Positions 63,352 to 64,000 of a stretch of DNA of 64,000 bases are shown piece by piece (the stretch's first letter is position 1; every line of letters begins with the position of its first letter). The translations under genes were made by a program, and so were the position numbers. Source of the DNA: Deltaproteobacteria bacterium (GTDB lineage: Bacteria; Myxococcota_A; Polyangia; Polyangiales; Polyangiaceae). Below the pieces are notes generated by a model. That model searched no databases and was not told the origin of the DNA. It was given only the letters and a program-made list of their open reading frames with translations. The DNA lies in contig JACRCQ010000030.1 in the NCBI GenBank assembly GCA_016218915.1, forward strand, positions 1-64,000, in the 5' to 3' direction.

Positions 63352-64000
63352 CTACTTCGCGGGAGGCTTGGGAGGCATGAGCCGGGAGGCCATGGAGCCG
63401 AGGTCGATGCCCGAGGCGGACTTGAGCTGCTCGTTGGCGCCGATCAGCCCCTTGGCGAGGCTGTCGCCACCGCCGGGGAGCACCGTGACCTTGCCGATCT
63501 TGAGCGGGAACCGGGCGCCCGAGATGTCGAGCGCCATGGGCAGCACGCTCTGCAGTGCGAGGATCTCGCGGGCATCGCCGCCCTTGGCCTTGTAGGCCTC
63601 GACGAGCTTCTTGAGCGCCAAGGCTTCAGCCTTGCCGCGCTCGAGAATCGAGGCCGCTGCGCCGCGCGCTTCCTCTTCCTTCTTCTGCCGCGCAGCTTCC
63701 GCGGGCTGGACCACGTCGGCCTCGAGCTTGCGCTGCACCTGGATGGCGCGCGCCTTCTGACGCTCGATCTCGGCTCTGACCTGGGCGATCTGGGCAAAGA
63801 CCTGGCCGCGCGCTTCCTGGATCATGGCTTCGCGCTTGGTGCGCGCGTCGATGATTCGCTTGTCCATGTCCGAGCGCGAGATCGCGAGGTCTGCATCGTA
63901 GCGGGCTGTCTCGGATGCCTGCCAGTTCTGGGCCTTCTGCACCGCAGCTTCGGCCTGTGCCGAGACTTCGGCGGACACCGCGCGCTTGCGCAGATCCGCG
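63352..64000 (-). CDS. Flotillin-like (SPFH) protein, C-terminal part
   Basis: 216 residues visible; the 5' end is outside the window (the frame continues past base 64000). A long coiled coil rich in A, E, K, Q (such as AAVQKAQNWQASETARYD and ERQKARAIQVQRKLEADVV, with repeated EA/AE pairs as in flotillin domains) is followed by a helix (ALKKLVEAYKAKGGDAREIL) and a Pro-rich tail. The N-terminal SPFH domain is presumably upstream. It scaffolds membrane microdomains in the family. Confidence 0.75.
   Translation of the reverse strand, partial: ADLRKRAVSAEVSAQAEAAVQKAQNWQASETARYDADLAISRSDMDKRIIDARTKREAMIQEARGQVFAQIAQVRAEIERQKARAIQVQRKLEADVVQPAEAARQKKEEEARGAAASILERGKAEALALKKLVEAYKAKGGDAREILALQSVLPMALDISGARFPLKIGKVTVLPGGGDSLAKGLIGANEQLKSASGIDLGSMASRLMPPKPPAK

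Overview
The window is high-GC bacterial chromosome that reads as myxobacterial (Myxococcota, probably Polyangiales-like). The evidence is in the proteins: several secreted proteins end in the MYXO-CTERM sorting tag (Cys motif, one transmembrane helix, Arg cluster). There are many lipoproteins with long Gly/Ala/Ser/Thr linkers, AgmX/PglI C-terminal domains, lamin-tail domains, MopE-like metal-binding motifs and TPR proteins. The genus is inferred; no rRNA is present.

Layout. 1-3.4 kb is the right end of an integrative element: a DUF4145 protein, two small genes and a tyrosine integrase whose 3' end runs antisense into a tRNA-Gly(CCC) gene, the probable attachment site. 3.5-8.4 kb carries, on the minus strand, a TPR protein, an L,D-transpeptidase lipoprotein, glucose-6-phosphate isomerase and an LRR protein. 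8.5-16.4 kb holds two large surface proteins, one with a possible caspase-like dyad and one 1860-residue Cys-rich MYXO-CTERM protein. 16.4-19.8 kb is a minus-strand operon ending in an agmatinase-family enzyme. 21-23.1 kb is pncB-pncA (NAD salvage). 23.4-31.5 kb is mostly envelope proteins plus an AT-hook/H1-like DNA-binding protein. 31.5-35.7 kb is a protein quality-control operon (lon, a DNA methyltransferase, an Hsp33-type chaperone). 35.7-42.1 kb has a lipoprotein, a HisH-like protein lacking its whole catalytic triad, a TPR-AIM24 fusion, galT and prs.

42.4-55.8 kb contains the SOS mutasome in two pieces: imuB-dnaE2 on the minus strand and imuA about 8 kb away on the plus strand. Nearly the same LexA-type box touches both start codons. 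Between them lies a compact two-gene unit (SMC/ABC-like AAA ATPase plus TOPRIM/DUF4276-like protein, TGATG overlap). It is divergent from imuB and is the best candidate for a defence system here. The convergent MYXO-CTERM gene next to it reads past its normal end into the cassette, which suggests an insertion junction. The rest of the interval has a nucleotidyltransferase pair, a rhomboid protein and a HExxH lipoprotein.

55.9-64 kb holds a Uma2-like nuclease, a MerR-TPR protein, a pair of YbjN-like paralogues, a translationally coupled MoxR ATPase and TraB/TIKI-like protein, a Gly-rich lipoprotein and the C-terminal part of a flotillin-like protein.

All functional statements come from reading motifs and context; no database search was run.
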